Source of the DNA: an uncultured Photobacterium sp.
GTDB taxonomy: Bacteria; Pseudomonadota; Gammaproteobacteria; Enterobacterales; Vibrionaceae
Direction of reading: 5' to 3'
Length of the DNA stretch: 64,000 bases
Assembly (NCBI RefSeq): GCF_947502415.1
Contig: NZ_CANMZV010000009.1
Location: 62,001 to 126,000, forward strand
The notes under the pieces are model-generated. The model was not told the DNA's origin and made no database searches. It worked only from the letters and a program-made list of their open reading frames with translations. This document shows, in pieces, positions 48,744 through 58,585 of the stretch. Each line of letters opens with the position of its first letter. The first letter of the stretch is position 1. The translations under genes and the position numbers were made by a program.

Positions 48744-49253
48744 ATGCCAAGACAAGTAATCAGACGTTTCTTGCCAAGCCATGACGTAATCAAGCGCCAA
48801 AAGGCGCTGAAGATTTTCGGCAATGTGCTTTATAATCCAAACCTGTGGTGCCTTAACCGCCGCTCTGCCTCGGGCGCTTTTGCTGTCGGGCTTTTTATGG
48901 CATTCGTTCCACTCCCCAGCCAGATGATCATGGCTGCCGGATTGGCTATCTTGTTCAACGTCAACCTGCCACTGTCTGTTTGCCTGGTCTGGGTGAGTAA
49001 CCCAGTCACCATGCCAGTCTTGTTTTATGGTGCCTACAAAATCGGTGCCTGGCTGATGAACACTCCCCACCAACCTTTTCACTTTGAACTTTCTTGGGAG
49101 TTTCTGCTGCATCAAATGAGCCAAATTGGACCTCCTTTCCTTCTCGGCTGTACCGTTTGCGCCGTATCCTGCGGCTTTATCGGCTACTTTGGCATTCAGG
49201 GTCTGTGGCGCTATTCAGTCGTGCGCAGCTGGAACAAGCGGAAATTCCGTTAA
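48744..49253 (+). CDS. DUF2062 membrane protein
   Basis: The 169-residue protein shows the DUF2062 pattern (SASGAFAVGLFMAFVPLPSQMIMAAGLAILFNVNLPLSVCLVWVSNPVTMPVLFYGAYKIGAWLM) with about three membrane helices and a basic N-terminus. The family is found across gammaproteobacteria with no established function. It starts within about 35 bases of comEC on the other strand, so their promoters must overlap the coding starts. It ends at the strong hairpin 49263-49290. Confidence 0.87.
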   Translation: MPRQVIRRFLPSHDVIKRQKALKIFGNVLYNPNLWCLNRRSASGAFAVGLFMAFVPLPSQMIMAAGLAILFNVNLPLSVCLVWVSNPVTMPVLFYGAYKIGAWLMNTPHQPFHFELSWEFLLHQMSQIGPPFLLGCTVCAVSCGFIGYFGIQGLWRYSVVRSWNKRKFR

Positions 49254-49262
49254 ACAAAATCA

Positions 49263-49290
49263 AAAAAACCTCGCATCTGCGAGGTTTTTT
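49263..49290. terminator. Terminator after the DUF2062 gene
   Basis: AAAAAACCTCGCA (49263-49275) pairs perfectly with TGCGAGGTTTTTT (49278-49290) around TC. It can serve the plus-strand gene and the minus-strand lolCDE operon. Confidence 0.88.
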
Positions 49291-49420
49291 ATTGTCATCA
49301 CTAAGCCAATGCAACTGTTATGCAATAACGCGTATCAGGTCTGGAAATCAACTAACAAACTGTTAAGCCATTCTTCATTGGCTGACAGCGTTCGCGGAAT
49401 CCGCTTCACACCTCCCACTT

Positions 49421-49460
49421 CCAAACCAAACCAAACCAAACCAAACCAAACCAAACCAAA
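49421..49460. repeat. Pentanucleotide microsatellite (CCAAA)8
   Basis: Eight uninterrupted copies of CCAAA (TTTGG on the minus strand) occupy 40 bases, beginning just after one imperfect CCACTT unit. The tract lies 21 bases beyond the lolE stop, in the 3' region of lolCDE. Confidence 0.95.
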
Positions 49461-49480
49461 GTTACTATTTCACACTCACG

Positions 49481-50725
49481 TTATTTTGCACTTAATACCT
49501 GCGCCGGTTGCAGAGCAGTTGCACGTCGTGCCGGATACCATGTCGCCAGTAAACTAAGAACGATCGCGGTAACCGTTACAATAGCAACATCATGAAAAGC
49601 TAACTGAGTTGGCAGAAAATCTACAAAATAGATATCACCGGAAAGAAACTGATGACCAATGAGCTTTTCCACGCCTTTAATCAAGCCAGTCAGATTAATC
49701 GCGACCAAAGACCCCAGCACCGAACCTAAAAGACTGCCGACCACACCGGATAAAATACCGTGCCAGATAAATATCGACTTCACCAAGCCATCACCGGCTC
49801 CCATGGTACGCAGTATCGCAATGTCAGCTGCACGATCTTTCACCGCCATCATCAACGTCGAGACAATATTAAAACATGCCACCCCGATCACCAGTACCAT
49901 CACCAGATACATAATGGTACGAACCATCTGAATATCACGATAAAGGTAGCCGTATTTCTGGGTCCAACTTTTCAGGTAGACATACACAGGCAAAGTAAAA
50001 CCGACTTCCCTGACAATGGCAGGGGCGTCCAGGACGTCATCAACATTGAGCGAAATTCCTGTGACGCCTTCACCCATCGACAAATACTGCTGCGCATCGG
50101 CCATTGGTACTAAAGCAAAGTTATGATCAATTTGCCCACCCAGCGCCAGCAATCCCGCCACCTGCAAACGAATTCGGTGTGGCGCTTTCAATTTCAGTGA
50201 AGAATCAGGATTAGGGATCATGGCCGTGATCCAGTCACCTTCAGAAATACCAAGCTTTTCGGCGACTCCCTGCCCCAAAATGACCTGTTTTTCACCGGCC
50301 GAAAATCGCTGCCAGGCATCCCCAAGGACATAATCCGGAATAGCACTCACCTTGCGCTCTTGCTGCGGGTCAACACCACGAACCTCAACCGCTTTCAAGC
50401 TGTTGCCTTTTTCAAGCAACGCGGTAAAGAGCACATAAGGTGCCGCCGCCGTCACCCTCGGGTGTGCCTGCACCGTTTCCAGCACCGGCGTCCAATCATT
50501 AAACGGGGGCTTTACGGCTTCCAGCTCGCCATGAGGAATCACTGACAATACCCGGTTTTGCAACTCACGCTCGAAACCATTCATCGCTGATAAGCCAATA
50601 ATGATAACGGCCACCCCGACGGCTATCCCCAGCATTGATGAGATCGAGATAAACGACACCATTCGGTTGCGCTGCTTGGCGCGGCTAAAGCGACTGCCGA
50701 TAAACAGAGAAAGAGGTCGAAACAT
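49481..50725 (-). CDS. lolE: LolE, lipoprotein-releasing ABC transporter permease
   Basis: The 414-residue inner-membrane subunit of LolCDE extracts mature lipoproteins toward LolA. It has one N-terminal helix ([26 protein letters not shown]), a large periplasmic domain, and three C-terminal helices in the FtsX-like core ([42 protein letters not shown]), ending [11 protein letters not shown]. Sequence features and position as the last gene fit LolE over LolC. Its ATG follows the lolD stop without a gap. Confidence 0.95.
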   Translation of the reverse strand: MFRPLSLFIGSRFSRAKQRNRMVSFISISSMLGIAVGVAVIIIGLSAMNGFERELQNRVLSVIPHGELEAVKPPFNDWTPVLETVQAHPRVTAAAPYVLFTALLEKGNSLKAVEVRGVDPQQERKVSAIPDYVLGDAWQRFSAGEKQVILGQGVAEKLGISEGDWITAMIPNPDSSLKLKAPHRIRLQVAGLLALGGQIDHNFALVPMADAQQYLSMGEGVTGISLNVDDVLDAPAIVREVGFTLPVYVYLKSWTQKYGYLYRDIQMVRTIMYLVMVLVIGVACFNIVSTLMMAVKDRAADIAILRTMGAGDGLVKSIFIWHGILSGVVGSLLGSVLGSLVAINLTGLIKGVEKLIGHQFLSGDIYFVDFLPTQLAFHDVAIVTVTAIVLSLLATWYPARRATALQPAQVLSAK

Positions 50726-51415
50726 TTACGCCACCTCCACCTTCTCCAGCACACCATCTTGCATGTGCATACAGCGGTCCAACTTTGAAGCCAGCTCATT
50801 GTCGTGAGTAACCACCAAAAATGCCGTCCCCGACTCCCGGTTCAGTTTACGCATCAAATCATAGATCTCATGCGCTGTTTTATGATCAAGGTTACCCGTC
50901 GGTTCATCGGCTAAAACCAGCGCAGGCTTATTAACAAGAGCCCGTGCAATTGCAACGCGCTGACGCTCACCACCACTTAGCTCAGATGGACGATGTTCAA
51001 AACGGTGGCTCAAGCCGACCTGCTCAAGCATACTCTGAGCCTGAGCCCGGGCCTTATCCGTTGCAACCCCACCAATCAACAGTGGCATAGCGACATTTTC
51101 AACAGCACTGAAATCAGCCAGCAAATGGTGAAACTGATAAACAAAACCGATATCCCGGTTACGAACTTTTGCCTGTTTGTTGGCGCTCATCGCATTGAGC
51201 TTCTGGCCCTTGAAAAACACCTCACCGGCAGTCGGCATATCCAATGCCCCAAGCAGATGCAGCAAAGTACTCTTGCCTGAACCGGACGCACCGACAATCC
51301 CCACCAGTTCACCGTCATTGACATGGAAGCCGACCTCTTTCAGCACCTCAGTTTCAAGCTGAGCTTCACGGTAAACTTTACGCAGACCATGACAAACTAA
51401 TAACGAATTACTCAT
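50726..51415 (-). CDS. lolD: LolD, lipoprotein-releasing ABC transporter ATPase
   Basis: The 229-residue ATPase has Walker [13 protein letters not shown], signature [15 protein letters not shown], Walker [13 protein letters not shown] and the H-loop VVTHD. It powers LolCE. ATG 51415 ([25 protein letters not shown]) overlaps the end of lolC by 8 bases and agrees with family starts. Confidence 0.97.
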   Translation of the reverse strand: MSNSLLVCHGLRKVYREAQLETEVLKEVGFHVNDGELVGIVGASGSGKSTLLHLLGALDMPTAGEVFFKGQKLNAMSANKQAKVRNRDIGFVYQFHHLLADFSAVENVAMPLLIGGVATDKARAQAQSMLEQVGLSHRFEHRPSELSGGERQRVAIARALVNKPALVLADEPTGNLDHKTAHEIYDLMRKLNRESGTAFLVVTHDNELASKLDRCMHMQDGVLEKVEVA

Positions 51416-52616
51416 AACGAAGTGCCTCAGCAGGACGAACAGATGCCGCACGATAAGAAGGAAAAACAGTTGCCAGCAAACTCAGTACAATTGCGCCGAC
51501 AATAACAAAAATCACTTGCATAGGATTGACCACGACCGGCAGCGAGCCACCTATCATCAGAAGCTGCACACCCAATGCCGATAAAATAGAGTTCAGGTTA
51601 AGCGCGACGAGGGTCCCGAGCAGCCCACCGGTTAATGCACCGATAACACCACTACTGGCTCCCTGGACAATAAAGACCATCAATACCTGGCCGCTTGTCA
51701 TCCCCTGGGTTTTCAAGATCGCCACTTCTGCCTGCTTCTCCATCACCACCATAATCAGGGCAGAAATAATATTAAATGCAGCCACACCGATGATCAGGCC
51801 AAGCATCAGACCCATCATGTTCTTTTCCATCTTTACAGCTTGGAAAAGCTCACCGCGCTGTTCACGCCAGTCAGACCACACCCAGCCACTATCCAGCGGC
51901 AGTTGTGCCAGCTCAGTGACAACAAACGGATCATCGACAAACAACCGCCAGCCGGTTATCTCACCCGGCTTATAACGCAACAGCTTACCGGCATCGACGA
52001 TATTGGTCAGGATCAACTGCTTATCGACATCCGAACCCGTATTAAACATCCCTTCGACCACGAAATTACGCTGACTCGGTATACGTCCTAACGGTGTGTA
52101 CTGACTGGCACTGGTCACCATCAGACGCACCTTCTCGCCAACTTTGACACCCAGTTGCGCCGCCAGTGACTGGCCGAGAATTATGCGATAACTACCCGGT
52201 GTCAGGTTGGTCAGCTCACCTCGGGTAATATGATAACCAACCGGCTCAAAACCATTTGGGTCAACACCCAATAAAAAACCGGCAGATAAAGATGATGCAC
52301 TTTGCAGTACTGTTTCACTGCGAGTAAGCGGAGTCACCATCGACACATGAGGCAATTGGGAAAGCGACGCCGGCGGTTCGGACTCAAACGCAACGCGTCC
52401 GTCAGGCTGAGTTACCACAGCTTGAGGCAGGACGCCGAGAATACGCTCTTTAAGCTGCTGCTCGAAGCCATTCATCACCGAAAGCACGGTCACCAACGCC
52501 AGCACCCCGATAGTGATCCCGGCCGTGGACATGTATGAGACAAATCGACTAAAGCGATCCCCGGAGCGCCCCCGCAAATAACGAAGACCGACAAAAAATG
52601 AGACTGGATGAAACAT
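51408..52616 (-). CDS. lolC: LolC, lipoprotein-releasing ABC transporter permease
   Basis: The 402-residue protein begins [61 protein letters not shown] and ends RPAEALRYE, as in E. coli LolC. The periplasmic domain contains the LolA-hook region ([18 protein letters not shown]). It is the first gene of lolCDE. I chose ATG 52616 to match homologues; ATG 52634 in frame would add six residues. It is divergent from the PilZ gene. Confidence 0.95.
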   Translation of the reverse strand: MFHPVSFFVGLRYLRGRSGDRFSRFVSYMSTAGITIGVLALVTVLSVMNGFEQQLKERILGVLPQAVVTQPDGRVAFESEPPASLSQLPHVSMVTPLTRSETVLQSASSLSAGFLLGVDPNGFEPVGYHITRGELTNLTPGSYRIILGQSLAAQLGVKVGEKVRLMVTSASQYTPLGRIPSQRNFVVEGMFNTGSDVDKQLILTNIVDAGKLLRYKPGEITGWRLFVDDPFVVTELAQLPLDSGWVWSDWREQRGELFQAVKMEKNMMGLMLGLIIGVAAFNIISALIMVVMEKQAEVAILKTQGMTSGQVLMVFIVQGASSGVIGALTGGLLGTLVALNLNSILSALGVQLLMIGGSLPVVVNPMQVIFVIVGAIVLSLLATVFPSYRAASVRPAEALRYE

Positions 52617-52805
52617 AAACGAAGTCGAAACCATCCTATTCTAAACTGCCCGCAAGAATACCCGTTGCAGCTCGCAATTACCATCAAGAGGCGTAAAACT
52701 AATGTAAAAACAGAGGGTAAAATCAACACAGTTACAGAGCTGTACTTGCTCGATGGCGATGGGTAAGTGATAATCGAAGGATAGTTAATTTATTACGAGT
52801 ATGAC

Positions 52806-53378
52806 ATGAATCAGGATGAGTATTTTTCAGTCCACTGTGGGCTAACCATCAATGTAGAACTGCTCAACAAGAACCAGCAGCTTCCCGATGACTTGGCTTT
52901 CAGCCAGGAAATTCCACCACTATTTCGTGTCGCCCGTGAGTGCACAAACCTCGACGACAATATCGACCAGTCACTTGCCAAACTCACCAAGGAAGAAAGT
53001 AAGCCTCTGCTCAATTATCTGACAGCCCAGAACGATAAGATTAACTTACTGCTATCTTATGTGCTGTCACAACAAGATGATCCTGCGCACCGTTACATCA
53101 CCAATACTTTTGGTGCCAGCCGACTTAGCTTTCTATCCAAGGCGGCCTACCCGGTCGGCAGCTTCGTGCGAGTTAAGCTATTTTTAGACAAGCCATCAGC
53201 AGCGGTCTATTGCTATGCCGAAGTTACCGGTTGCAAGGCCCAAGGCAAGTACTTTGAAGTCGCACTGACATACAAACGCCTGCAGGAAGATGACCGGGAT
53301 CTGCTGATACGAGCAGCCCTTTACGTCCAACAAAAACTACTGCGCCAACGCGCTCAGCAGCGAACTGATACCCAATAA
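52806..53378 (+). CDS. Degenerate PilZ-domain protein (like V. cholerae PlzB, as recalled)
   Basis: The 190-residue protein has a helical N-terminal half and a PilZ-like beta domain at about 93-175 (HRYITNTFGASRLSFLSKAAYPVGSFVRVKLFLD, AVYCYAEVTGCKAQGKYFEVALTYKRLQEDDRDLLIRAALYVQQKLLR). The canonical c-di-GMP motifs RxxxR and (D/N)xSxxG are not intact; GASRLSF sits where the second would be. The lolC-PilZ-mfd order is, as I recall, the same as in V. cholerae. It lies 6 bases before mfd, so the two probably share a transcript. Direct c-di-GMP binding is doubtful. Confidence 0.8.
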   Translation: MNQDEYFSVHCGLTINVELLNKNQQLPDDLAFSQEIPPLFRVARECTNLDDNIDQSLAKLTKEESKPLLNYLTAQNDKINLLLSYVLSQQDDPAHRYITNTFGASRLSFLSKAAYPVGSFVRVKLFLDKPSAAVYCYAEVTGCKAQGKYFEVALTYKRLQEDDRDLLIRAALYVQQKLLRQRAQQRTDTQ

Positions 53379-53384
53379 ATACAC

Positions 53385-56300
53385 ATGAAACAGAATCTTT
53401 TACTTTCTCTTCCGTTACCGGGTAAGCAAGGAGACAGCCGATTTATCGGTAATATCTCAGGCGCAGCATTGGCGTTATCGGTTGCTGAACTTGCACAATC
53501 TCATCAGGGGCCGGTTCTGGCGGTTGTACCCGATACCCAGACGGCTCTTCGCCTGCAACCGGAGATCACCCAGTTTACTGATGTCGAAGTTAATGTTTTC
53601 CCGGACTGGGAAACCCTGCCCTACGACAACTTTTCGCCTCACCAGGATATTATCTCCGATCGCCTGTCGCGCCTGTACAGACTGCCGACCCAGAAAGATG
53701 GTGTCATCCTGGTTCCTATCAGTACTCTGCTGCAGCGACTGTCACCGCGTGAATTTATCCACCAGCATGCACTAATCGTCTCCAGCGGTGACCGCTTGTC
53801 ACTTGACAAGTTACGTCTGCAACTGGAAGCCTCCGGCTACCGCCATGTTGACCAGGTGATGGAGCACGGCGAATATGCCAGCCGAGGCTCACTGCTGGAT
53901 CTGTTTCCGATGGGCAGCGACAAGCCTTACCGAATTGACTTCTTCGATGATGAAATCGATTCAATCCGCCAGTTTGATCCGGAGAACCAACGTTCTACCG
54001 GAGAAATTGACAATATCCACCTGTTACCGGCCCATGAGTTTCCTACTGATGAAATCGCAGTAGAGAGCTTCCGAATGCGCTGGCGCGAACACTTTGAAGC
54101 ACGCCGCGAACCTGAGTCTATTTACCAGCAGGTCAGCAAACGCACCTGGCCTGCCGGTATCGAATACTGGCAGCCTCTCTTTTTCGATCAGACCGAAACC
54201 CTGTTCGACTATCTGCCTGAAGCCAGCCTGCTTGTTACTATCGACGAGCTTGAACCCGCTGTAGACCAGTTTCTGGGCGATGCCGAATACCGCTATGACC
54301 AGCGCCGCGTAGACCCGCTACGCCCGTTGCTACCGCCTAAAGAGCTATGGCTAACCAAAGATGAAATGTTCTCTGGTTTCAAAACCTTACCGCAGGTACG
54401 GATCCGCCACGAGGCCGAACCAGAAAAAGCAGGCCGCTATAATCCGGAGCTTGAATCCGTACCGGAACTCACCATCAACCACCAGCTCAGAGAGCCGCTG
54501 GCAGAGCTACGCCGTTTCTCAGAACAGTTTGACGGCCAAATTATTTTCTCGGTTGCCTCCGAAGGCCGCCGTGAAGCCCTACTCGACCTGCTAGCCCGGA
54601 TCAAACTGCGCCCGATGGTGTGCAGCAACCTGTACGAAGCGGTTTCTTCACAGTCCAAGTTTACCCTGGTTATCGGTGCCGCCGAGCAAGGCTTCATCCT
54701 GAATAAACCATCCGTTGCCTTCATCTGCGAAAGCGACCTGCTTGGCGAACGCATCGTCCAGCGTCGCCGGCGCGAAGATAAAAAATCGGTCAGCACCGAC
54801 ACCATCATCCGCAATCTGGCTGAACTTCAAATTGGCCAACCCGTAGTTCATATCGACCACGGTATCGGTCGCTACCAAGGCTTACAAACTCTGGAAGCCG
54901 GCGGTATTACCACCGAATACGTCACCCTGGAATATCAGGGTGGTGCCAAGTTGTATGTGCCGGTAGCGTCACTGCACCTGATCAGCCGCTACTCCGGCGG
55001 TGCGGAAGAAACGGCTCCAATCCACAAGCTTGGCGGAGAAACCTGGGCTAAAGCGCGTAAAAAAGCGGCAGAGAAAGTTCGTGACGTTGCTGCCGAGCTG
55101 CTTGATGTTTATGCCAAGCGAGAAATGAAACCAGGCCACAAATTCAAGTTAGATCGTGAAGCCTATGCGGATTTCTGTACCGGCTTCCCGTTCGAGGAAA
55201 CCCATGATCAGGCATTGGCGATAAATGCCGTGCTGTCGGATATGTGCCAGGCCAAAGCCATGGATCGTCTGGTCTGCGGTGACGTCGGCTTCGGTAAGAC
55301 CGAAGTAGCGATGCGTGCTGCCTTTGTGACCGCCGATAACAGCAAACAGGTAACGGTACTGGTTCCGACTACCCTGCTGGCGCAACAACACTTTGAAAAC
55401 TTCCGTGACCGCTTTGCCAATACGCCGGTTCGGGTCGAGGTCCTGTCTCGATTCAAAACCGCCAAAGAACAAAAGCAAATCCTGGCTGATGTTGCCGAGG
55501 GTAAAATCGATATCCTGATCGGAACCCACAAACTGCTCAACACTTCCGTCAGCTACCATGATCTTGGCCTTCTGATCGTCGATGAAGAACATCGCTTCGG
55601 TGTTCGCCAGAAAGAGAAAATTAAGGCTATCCGTTCTGATGTCGATATCCTGACCCTAACGGCAACCCCGATCCCGCGTACCCTGAATATGGCCATGAGC
55701 GGCATGCGTGATCTGTCGATCATTGCCACACCTCCGGCCCGACGACTGGCAATCAAGACCTTTGTCCGCGAAAGCGATGACATGCTGGTTCGCGAAGCTG
55801 TCCTACGTGAAATCATGCGCGGCGGCCAGGTGTACTTCCTCCACAATGATGTCGAGTCGATTGAAAAGACGGCTGAAAATTTAGCCAAGCTGATCCCGGA
55901 AGCGCGGATCACCTTCGCTCACGGCCAAATGCGTGAACGCGAGCTGGAAAAAATCATGGGGGATTTCTACCACCAGCGTTTCAACCTGCTGGTATGTACC
56001 ACCATTATCGAAACCGGTATCGATGTTCCGACAGCCAACACCATCGTCATCAACCGCGCAGATCATCTCGGCCTTGCCCAATTGCATCAGCTAAGAGGGC
56101 GTGTCGGGCGCTCACACCACCAGGCATATGCGTATCTGCTGACACCGCATCCTAAGCGAATGACCAAGGATGCAGTAAAGCGTCTGGAGGCAATTTCTTC
56201 CCTCGAAGATCTTGGAGCCGGCTTTACCCTGGCCACCCACGATCTCGAAATACGTGGTGCCGGAGAGCTGCTAGGCGATGAACAAAGTGGACAAATTCAA

Positions 56301-56840
56301 TCCGTTGGCTTTACCCTGTTTATGGAAATGTTGGAACAGGCCGTAGAAGCGCTAAAAGAAGGTAAAGAGCCATCATTGGAAGATTTACTACGCCAGCAAA
56401 CAGAAATTGAGTTACGTTTGCCAGCGTTGCTACCGGATGACTATATTCCGGATATCAATACCCGTCTGTCGCTTTACAAACGTATTGCAAGTGCAGACAG
56501 TGAAAATGCCCTGAACGAGCTTAAAGTTGAACTGATTGACCGCTTCGGTCTGTTGCCTGATGCAACAACAAACTTATTAACACTCAACAAGCTTAAACTC
56601 AAAGCGGCGGGGCTAGGCATTCGCCGTATTGAAGCCGGCGAAAAAGGCGGGTATGTTGAATTTACACAAAATGCAGCAATCGACCCCGGCTTCCTGGTCA
56701 ACTTACTGCAAACGCAACCACAGCATTACCGCATGGATGGCCCGACCAAACTGAAAGTTATGGCACCAATGAGCGATCGAAAAGATCGCGTCAAGTATGT
56801 TGACGGCCTTCTAACAAAGCTTGCGGAAAACACTCTATAA
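53385..56840 (+). CDS. mfd: Mfd, transcription-repair coupling factor
   Basis: The 1151-residue DNA translocase removes stalled RNA polymerase and recruits UvrA. It has a UvrB-like N-terminal module, an RNA-polymerase-interaction domain near residues 490-560 (GQPVVHIDHGIGRYQGL), and the RecG-like motor with Walker A GDVGFGKTE (about 632-640), DEEHRFGVRQKEK and TATPIPRTLNMAMSG. A C-terminal autoinhibitory domain ends the protein. Length fits the family. It follows the PilZ gene by 6 bases and is 29 bases from csiV. Confidence 0.98.
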   Translation: MKQNLLLSLPLPGKQGDSRFIGNISGAALALSVAELAQSHQGPVLAVVPDTQTALRLQPEITQFTDVEVNVFPDWETLPYDNFSPHQDIISDRLSRLYRLPTQKDGVILVPISTLLQRLSPREFIHQHALIVSSGDRLSLDKLRLQLEASGYRHVDQVMEHGEYASRGSLLDLFPMGSDKPYRIDFFDDEIDSIRQFDPENQRSTGEIDNIHLLPAHEFPTDEIAVESFRMRWREHFEARREPESIYQQVSKRTWPAGIEYWQPLFFDQTETLFDYLPEASLLVTIDELEPAVDQFLGDAEYRYDQRRVDPLRPLLPPKELWLTKDEMFSGFKTLPQVRIRHEAEPEKAGRYNPELESVPELTINHQLREPLAELRRFSEQFDGQIIFSVASEGRREALLDLLARIKLRPMVCSNLYEAVSSQSKFTLVIGAAEQGFILNKPSVAFICESDLLGERIVQRRRREDKKSVSTDTIIRNLAELQIGQPVVHIDHGIGRYQGLQTLEAGGITTEYVTLEYQGGAKLYVPVASLHLISRYSGGAEETAPIHKLGGETWAKARKKAAEKVRDVAAELLDVYAKREMKPGHKFKLDREAYADFCTGFPFEETHDQALAINAVLSDMCQAKAMDRLVCGDVGFGKTEVAMRAAFVTADNSKQVTVLVPTTLLAQQHFENFRDRFANTPVRVEVLSRFKTAKEQKQILADVAEGKIDILIGTHKLLNTSVSYHDLGLLIVDEEHRFGVRQKEKIKAIRSDVDILTLTATPIPRTLNMAMSGMRDLSIIATPPARRLAIKTFVRESDDMLVREAVLREIMRGGQVYFLHNDVESIEKTAENLAKLIPEARITFAHGQMRERELEKIMGDFYHQRFNLLVCTTIIETGIDVPTANTIVINRADHLGLAQLHQLRGRVGRSHHQAYAYLLTPHPKRMTKDAVKRLEAISSLEDLGAGFTLATHDLEIRGAGELLGDEQSGQIQSVGFTLFMEMLEQAVEALKEGKEPSLEDLLRQQTEIELRLPALLPDDYIPDINTRLSLYKRIASADSENALNELKVELIDRFGLLPDATTNLLTLNKLKLKAAGLGIRRIEAGEKGGYVEFTQNAAIDPGFLVNLLQTQPQHYRMDGPTKLKVMAPMSDRKDRVKYVDGLLTKLAENTL

Positions 56841-56869
56841 TTCATGGCACCAAAGTGCGGAGTATTATC

Positions 56870-57727
56870 TTGAAAAAACTGATTTATTTGCTGCTCTTAG
56901 CCATTAGCTGGCCGAGCCTGGCAGCACGACAATTTGATATCGAAGTGATCCTGTTCAAGCGCAATATCGAACCTGCGCAAGTCAGTGAATCCTGGCCGGA
57001 TCAGCCAAAACCAATCAATCTGAAAGGCGTGATTGGCTTTGATGACGAACAAAACCTGGCAGCAAAAGGCATTACTTTGATGCCGCCCACACAATTTCAG
57101 CTGACTCCCCAGTACAACCAGCTGCAAAACCATGCCGGATTCACTCCGCTGGCGCACTTTGGCTGGCGCCAGGGAGATTTGAGCAAAGCCGTAGCTCCTA
57201 AGTTCTACATAACTGCAGGAACAGACTTTTCTTCGCAATATCTGCCTGACGGCACATCGAAAGCGGTGCTACGCCAGCGCGACGAGTTAGTTATGGAGCC
57301 TGCAGTAGAGACTGAAGTACAGGAAGAGAACGGAATTGTCGTCACAACCGATAATCCCCTTACAGAGTCAGATGCAGTTGCAACGCCAGCAGTAGAACCT
57401 GAAGCCCCGCTGTATGAACTGGAAGGAAAAATCCGCGTATACGTTCAGCACTACCTCTTCACTGAAGCCCAGCTGGATTTGCGTGAACCAAGCCGCCGTG
57501 AAGTCATTGTTGGTGCAGAGCCAATTGATATGGAGTCTGAACTACTGGCCGATGACAGCAATGTCCAAATCGGTCATTTACAAAAAGTGAAGAAAAAAGT
57601 CGAAGTAGAGGAGTTCCTTAAATCTTACCGCTTTGATCAACAACGTCGAATGCGCAGCGGTGAAACGCATTACCTGGACCACCCACTGATGGGAATGGTG
57701 ATCCAGATCCGCCGTATTGACGGTTAA
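56870..57727 (+). CDS. csiV: CsiV-like exported peptidoglycan-binding protein
   Basis: The 285-residue protein has a signal peptide (MKKLIYLLLLAISWPSLAA), then FDIEVILFKRN, a domain with NYNQL-like strands and the C-terminal block YELEGKIRVYVQHYLFTEAQLDLREPSRRE and SGETHYLDHPLMGMVIQIRRID. This matches the V. cholerae protein CsiV, known to bind peptidoglycan and to be needed for PBP1A activity through LpoA. TTG 56870 is chosen because GGAG lies 7 bases ahead and it begins the signal peptide directly; GTG 56855 is in frame but poorly placed. Probably co-transcribed with mfd. Confidence 0.85.
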   Translation: MKKLIYLLLLAISWPSLAARQFDIEVILFKRNIEPAQVSESWPDQPKPINLKGVIGFDDEQNLAAKGITLMPPTQFQLTPQYNQLQNHAGFTPLAHFGWRQGDLSKAVAPKFYITAGTDFSSQYLPDGTSKAVLRQRDELVMEPAVETEVQEENGIVVTTDNPLTESDAVATPAVEPEAPLYELEGKIRVYVQHYLFTEAQLDLREPSRREVIVGAEPIDMESELLADDSNVQIGHLQKVKKKVEVEEFLKSYRFDQQRRMRSGETHYLDHPLMGMVIQIRRIDG

Positions 57728-57748
57728 TCTTGCATTAACAGCATATTA

Positions 57749-57775
57749 AGGGCTGCCAGCTGGCAGCCTTTCTTT
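57749..57775 (+). terminator. Terminator after csiV
   Basis: GGCTGCCA (57751-57758) pairs with TGGCAGCC (57761-57768) around GC and is followed by TTTCTTTC. Confidence 0.82.
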
Positions 57776-57882
57776 CATTTTTATCCCCTGTCACATACAC
57801 TCTTCACAGATACAACATCCTTTGGTTGCCGCTGCGTCAGCCCTCTGCCTAAGCTTTTATCGGGAAACATTCCAAGGAAAGA

Positions 57883-58440
57883 TTGAACCGTATGAAGCCC
57901 GACTTTGAACTCACTACCTCACGACTTCTCTTTCGCCCGTATAAGAGTGCCGACCTACATGCCCTTTTTGATGCAGTCAAAACATCAATTCCACAGCTCA
58001 GCCCCTGGTTATCCTGGTGCACAGAAAGTTACGACCACGATGATGCCTACGCCTGGATCAACGCCAGCCGGAACAATTGGCAAAATGATATCAGCTACGA
58101 GCTTGCCATTTTTGACCGCCAAAGCCTGCAATTTATCGGTGCAATCTCTCTGAACAACCTATCAGAGCAACTCAACTGTGCAGAGCTTGGTTACTGGATA
58201 AAAACCGACTCTCAGCGCCAAGGCTTTGCTACTGAGGCATGCAAGGCGATTGCAAAATTCGCCTTCAGTACACTCGGGTTAACACGGTTGGAGATTGTCG
58301 TCCATACCGGTAATCTGGCCAGCCAGCGTACCGCCCTTGCCTGCAGGGCACAGTTCGAGTGTACCGCCAGAAACAAAATTTATACTTCAGGCTGCGCCTA
58401 TAACGGCTTGGTCTTTTCGCTGATCCCCAGTGACTTGTAG
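57883..58440 (+). CDS. GNAT acetyltransferase, RimJ/RimL-like
   Basis: The roughly 185-residue enzyme has the N-acetyltransferase layout: FELTTSRLLFRPYKSADLHALFDAV, SYELAIFDRQSLQFIGAISLNN, ELGYWIKTDSQRQGFATEACKAIAKFAF (acetyl-CoA loop RQGFAT), and LEIVVHTGNLASQRTALACR. The RimJ/RimL branch acetylates N-termini of ribosomal proteins or other substrates; this one is not assigned. TTG 57883 has AAGGA 4 bases before it. ATG 57892 is an alternative but is too far from that site. It is monocistronic. Confidence 0.85.
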   Translation: MNRMKPDFELTTSRLLFRPYKSADLHALFDAVKTSIPQLSPWLSWCTESYDHDDAYAWINASRNNWQNDISYELAIFDRQSLQFIGAISLNNLSEQLNCAELGYWIKTDSQRQGFATEACKAIAKFAFSTLGLTRLEIVVHTGNLASQRTALACRAQFECTARNKIYTSGCAYNGLVFSLIPSDL

Positions 58441-58585
58441 CAAGTTAAGAAGTACCCAGTCACAGTACTTAAGAAACAACAAGAATTGAAAAGAGATATT
58501 AATTCCAGTGACTTAACAATTGGTAGGAACGCAGCGCATCAGGTAGTATTAATACTTACCTCTAGCTAAGGAACAGGTATTTATT

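Noticed and set aside
49421..49460. Tandem repeat considered as CRISPR or iteron array
   Set aside because: The units are 5 bases with no spacers and no replication or cas genes nearby.
49126..49557. 143-codon frame running through the CCAAA repeat
   Set aside because: It overlaps the DUF2062 gene in another frame and the end of lolE; the KPNQT repeat is only the translation of the microsatellite.
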